Origin: Reticulitermes lucifugus
Lineage: Eukaryota > Arthropoda > Insecta > Blattodea > Rhinotermitidae
Direction of reading: 5' to 3'
DNA length: 64,000 bases
NCBI GenBank assembly: GCA_026260175.1
Contig: JAKCWW010000342.1
Location: 25,334-89,333, forward strand
Translations under genes and position numbers: made by a program
The notes under the pieces: model-generated
Told to the model about the DNA's origin: nothing
Database searches by the model: none
What the model saw: the letters and a program-made list of their open reading frames with translations, nothing else
In this document: positions 60,501 to 64,000 of the stretch, piece by piece
How positions within the stretch are numbered: position 1 is the first letter of the stretch
How the letters are laid out: each line of letters begins with the position of its first letter

Positions 60501-61620
60501 TCTTCATCCACCGTTCTATCCATGAACCAGACGTCCACAAACCTCAGCCACCTATTTGTTCAGCTATCCTTTCTTCGTCCGCTTGCTGCTCGTAATAGAG
60601 TAATGTGTAGTACCGAAATTGTGACACACTATGATGGTAGGTGTAGCAACAGTGGAGATAAGAATTTTAGTGGAAAAGGTTTATCATTATTGCTGGCCAT
60701 CGGCTTGAAGCCACGACATTGGTAGTCGAGGGCGAAGTGCTATTAACATTTATTCGTTTCAGCCACTCCAGTCGACTGAAATAGACAGCTATCTACTAAT
60801 TTGAAGGAATGTGAGTTAAAATGTCTAAAATAATATTCTGCTCAGATTATCACAACACAATCTTTGATGAGCGTGCTCTAAATTGAATTCTGTGACTTCC
60901 TGTTCCGCCAAACATTTGTGCCCTATACTTGAATGTTTCCGATATTTAGTGCCTTTCCTGCCTATTAAACATTTATGGTGTTTACAGGGAAATTACCAGT
61001 GTCTGAGGAAGTATGTGAGTCTCTGGATTTGTATTACTTTATCTGAAAGCAAACCTGACATTATTCCAAATTGTTGACTTTATTTTAACGTACGGCCCCT
61101 GAAAATTTGATAATTACTTAAATATCTGAAATATATCCACTTAAGTCTGTATAGTTTTTAGGGGATTATGTAGGAATTATGCGAAATATCGATGGCAGTT
61201 TACAAGTAAGTAATGAGCCACGTGGTTGTTAAAGTAAGTAATTATTCCAGAAAAATTCTGTGCTGTGGGAAAAATATTGGTGCCTCTGGCACAAGGTTTC
61301 AAGATATTCCAAAATTATCTGTCGCAGGAATTGTACGTCCAAACGCAGTTGGCAGCTGTACACGACGGCGCACACAGCAGTTTTAGTCTTCGAATGTTTA
61401 ATGTAACAATGACCTTCAAATGGGACACGTAAGAGTTAAGTGAATAAGTATATACATTATTGTTCCAAACCGTTAATATGAAGAAGATAAAACCTTAACA
61501 ATTATTGAGGTTTCTTGGAGTATTTTAACATAAAATTTCAAGATATACACACTACATAAATTGAAGACTTCTGTGCCTTACAAGAACATGATAAACGTGT
61601 GACTATATATTGATTTACTG
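57525..61620. other. Mostly unrecognised
   Basis: 58560-58770 is GC-richer than its surroundings and may be an unknown repeat. 59217-59242 is a short hairpin (CGCTTTCGCAA with TTGCGAAAAGCG). Frames at 60180-60600 look composition-driven. Confidence 0.45.
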
Positions 61621-61823
61621 CCTACCCATGCGTTCTTAAAGCAGTTTTAAAAACAGTTCTTGTACAAAAATATTATTTATTACCCCTATACTCTATTTTT
61701 GAAATATGTTTTGTACTTTTTACTAATATTTCCTTAATATATTCCTATGACGTACTTTGTAAGGGAAGAGATTTCTTTCCTAACAGCAATCATACGTTTT
61801 TATTGAATTGTTCTTAAAAGAGA

Positions 61824-61865
61824 AGTCCTGATGATGGTTTGTAATAAGCTGAAACATGTTGCCTA
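61824..61865 (+). ncRNA. Decayed hammerhead-like motif
   Basis: AAGTC then CTGATGA (61828-61834), a weak stem II, GAAA (61851-61854), CATG, TT and GCCTA. Core residues are intact but stem I has a mismatch at its second pair and stem II a G.G mismatch. Confidence 0.35.
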
Positions 61866-62313
61866 ATCGACTTATATATGGTGTTATATATAACTGTATA
61901 TTGGGAAATATATAGCCTATATCTGATCCTATTAATTACTTATTGTTTGTTGCTAATTGACTTGGAGCTAAATTGAAGCCCTTTAGCTCAACATTTGTAA
62001 TTGTCTTTGTTCTATTATCGGAATGGTTTATGTTTTTAGTTTTGTAGTCAGAAATGTTCTTCAGTTCAATCAGTAATGTTATGTTTTACAATGCCATGTT
62101 CTGGTTTTTTAGATTTAATTAAGCGGGCATTTTAGATTAAAGTGATTCTGTTTTTTAATTGACTATGTTCTGTTATGTGGATGATGTCAGTGTCTTGTTT
62201 GTAGTAGGGTGTGTATTCCTACCGTTACTGGTTATATGGAATATTTTTTACTCGAAAAAAAGGGAGCAACAGTGGGAGTGCTAAGCTAACTACTTACTTG
62301 TATAAATAAGCTT

Positions 62314-62356
62314 GTTAGGCTGATAATCGTGGCGTAGGCCGAAATACATAGCTATA
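62314..62356 (+). ncRNA. Decayed hammerhead-like motif, second of a pair
   Basis: CTGATAA (62320-62326, one core change), CCGAAATACATAGCTA, with UAG/CUA pairing possible for stem I. It lies about 490 nt after the 61.8-kb motif in the same orientation, as would be expected for motifs in direct terminal repeats. Confidence 0.25.
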
Positions 62357-62399
62357 AAGACATCAGTATTAAAGTAATATACAGAATGTGTCGACTGAG

Positions 62400-64000
62400 T
62401 CTAGACGTGTTGAGGAAGAGAAGAAACATTTTCCATTTCGGAAGGATCTATCCCAACTTACAGTGTTATTTTACATCATAATCTATAATTTAGGTCTTTT
62501 CTTCCTAGCAACGTAAAACAGTTCTGGGAGTTTCACTGAAAGAATGTCTGCTTCCGCGGCAAACTCAAATATTCGCCTGTACAGATGGCAGGACTTTGCA
62601 GGCAAGACGGAAGGGACATGCAAATACGGACTAAGAAATGGCCTCCTGAACAAATGAAACTCTACAAAAAAGATTCAACATTAAGCAGATCTGCTACAGA
62701 ATTATCCTTTAACATTTTCCTTAGTCTTTTAAGTTTGCAACGCATGTTTTCTTTAGCATGCGTCAGGGCCTCAGAGGCGGCCGGATATTTCTTCTTCAGT
62801 CTGTTTCAGTGTTCCTTTAAGTTTTCTTGAGGATTCTTCTTTGCATACGCCAGATTCTTTAAGTACTGTATACAGCTTTTTTTCTATAATGTTTTATGCC
62901 TTAATTTTGTAAGTGCAATAATCTTAACAAAATACTTTTTAAGAACTTGCTTATTAAATACAATATGATGTTGGCCATAAATTCGTGGCGCTACAGAAGG
63001 AAACAAGCGGGAAGAAGGAATGAAAAAGAAGTGGAAAGAAAACCCTGTTGCCAGCGGAACAATGTGCTCTGCCTGGAACAGATGCTGTGGTATCCGTGAT
63101 GAAGAAGTTCACGCAATCGACGCCTTTCTTTCTGTACACAAAGTCAGGCAGCGTACAGTAGCACAGTGAGCTACGTAACGTAATATCAGACTTTACTTTG
63201 ATTCTTGGTTTATTTCTGCACGCCCTTTAAATGTGCAAGTGAAAAGTCGAAGTACTGCGGGTCGTAAGGAGAGGGAAGGAAAGCAGTTATGAATTGTTTG
63301 AAGGTAATATTCTAGAATTTGCCTGTAACGAATGACAGCCATGAAAATTTATATAAGTATTCAATTTTTTATTTCAAATTCGAAATTGGGACCTCCCATA
63401 TATGAGCAGCAGTTATAATTACTGCAGTTTTTTCGATTCCCCGGCCGCCTTACGTCCGGGAAGGTAGGTAATGTAGGTGGTACGTTTATTAAGTATTTCA
63501 CTCGGCGGAAATGATAAACGTACCGGTATATAAGTTGCAATACATTATGGTAAATATATTTTGGAATACATAGATATAGGCGGGAGAATAGTGCCAAAAT
63601 TAAAATTAGGGAAACTGAGCACGGGAACTAGTTTAGGATGCAGCCTAGTATCGGGCCTTAGTAAGCACAGTGAGATTTCATGGTTTCCATAACAGCAGGG
63701 CATTTATTGAACACATAAGGAACCATTAACTATAGACAACAAATCCTGACATGGATTTGTACCAGGATTCATATCTCTTGACTTTTGGAGACAACCAATG
63801 GCAAGTTATCACGGTGTTACCAGCATTCGCACTTTCGCAGGAATAATGTAGCAACGTAATGGAATGTTTTAAAGACGCATTAGTAGGCCTATTTGCATCC
63901 TGATACGCGAAATAAGTTAATACTATGAAATATTATTGAGACGTAGTGTGATAATTGTGTTCTTTATCGATCCAGCAGCTAATGGCCTGTAGTTGTCAAC
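62400..64000. other. Nothing recognised
   Basis: Short frames on both strands without supporting features. Confidence 0.5.

Noticed and set aside
60182-60595. Long frames on both strands at 60.2-60.6 kb (up to 137 codons)
   Set aside because: No motif, splice site or start context; composition suggests a decayed simple repeat.
9198-63888. Recurrent AGGCCT palindrome (e.g. near 9198, 42670, 63883)
   Set aside because: By a rough base-composition estimate the hexamer count is about what chance gives; the octamer excess is too small to claim.
1-64000. CRISPR arrays, operons, bacterial promoters, rRNA genes
   Set aside because: None seen; the window is eukaryotic in character.

Overview
The window looks like non-coding-dominated chromosomal DNA from a large-genome arthropod, most likely a hemimetabolous insect such as a cockroach or termite. 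The reasons are low GC, no operon-like gene packing, many tRNA-derived SINEs, degenerate non-LTR reverse transcriptases, mariner-type transposase relics, foldback elements, and exons separated by introns of many kilobases. The taxonomic call is inference from repeat style and was not searched.

Only one host gene is well supported. It lies on the minus strand. Three exons (47082-46040, 40208-40106, 8995-7044) have consistent splice sites and matching phases (enters with 1 base, then 0/0, then 1/1, then leaves at phase 0). Joined, they encode about 1,030 residues of a mostly disordered protein: an acidic, Asp-rich first part, a short helical exon, then a Lys-rich and Trp/Pro-repeat part. I do not recognise the family. 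The introns are about 5.8 kb and 31 kb. One weak candidate for a further upstream exon (57524-57332) is phase-compatible. An unrelated weak minus-strand terminal exon sits at 51413-51181.

Mobile elements make up most of the recognisable remainder. There are four tRNA-headed SINE families (called A, B, C and D here), several copies with target-site duplications. Reverse-transcriptase relics lie at 16.7-17.6 and 48.8-49.5 kb, with tail fragments at 9.4 and 30.6 kb. Two Tc1/mariner-type transposase pseudogenes lie at 3.2-3.5 kb (minus) and 40.8-41.9 kb (plus). Two foldback elements lie at 56.5-57.1 kb, with half copies at 13.9 and 47.4 kb. A three-copy family (called H) lies at 32.0, 42.4 and 45.5 kb.

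The most interesting signal is a hammerhead-ribozyme-like motif on the minus strand at 42535-42581, inside a family H copy. It has CTGATGA, GAAA, a palindromic ACATGT stem III, a 5-bp stem I and a stem II. Related but more decayed motifs occur at about 32160-32200, 45610-45640, 61824-61865 and 62314-62356. Hammerheads of this minimal type are known in Penelope-like retroelements, so these repeats may be such remnants.

Other points: a perfect 26-bp inverted repeat with a 12-nt loop at 35576-35639, three tandem 16-residue repeats inside the large exon, and two assembly gaps that both fall inside copies of SINE family B.
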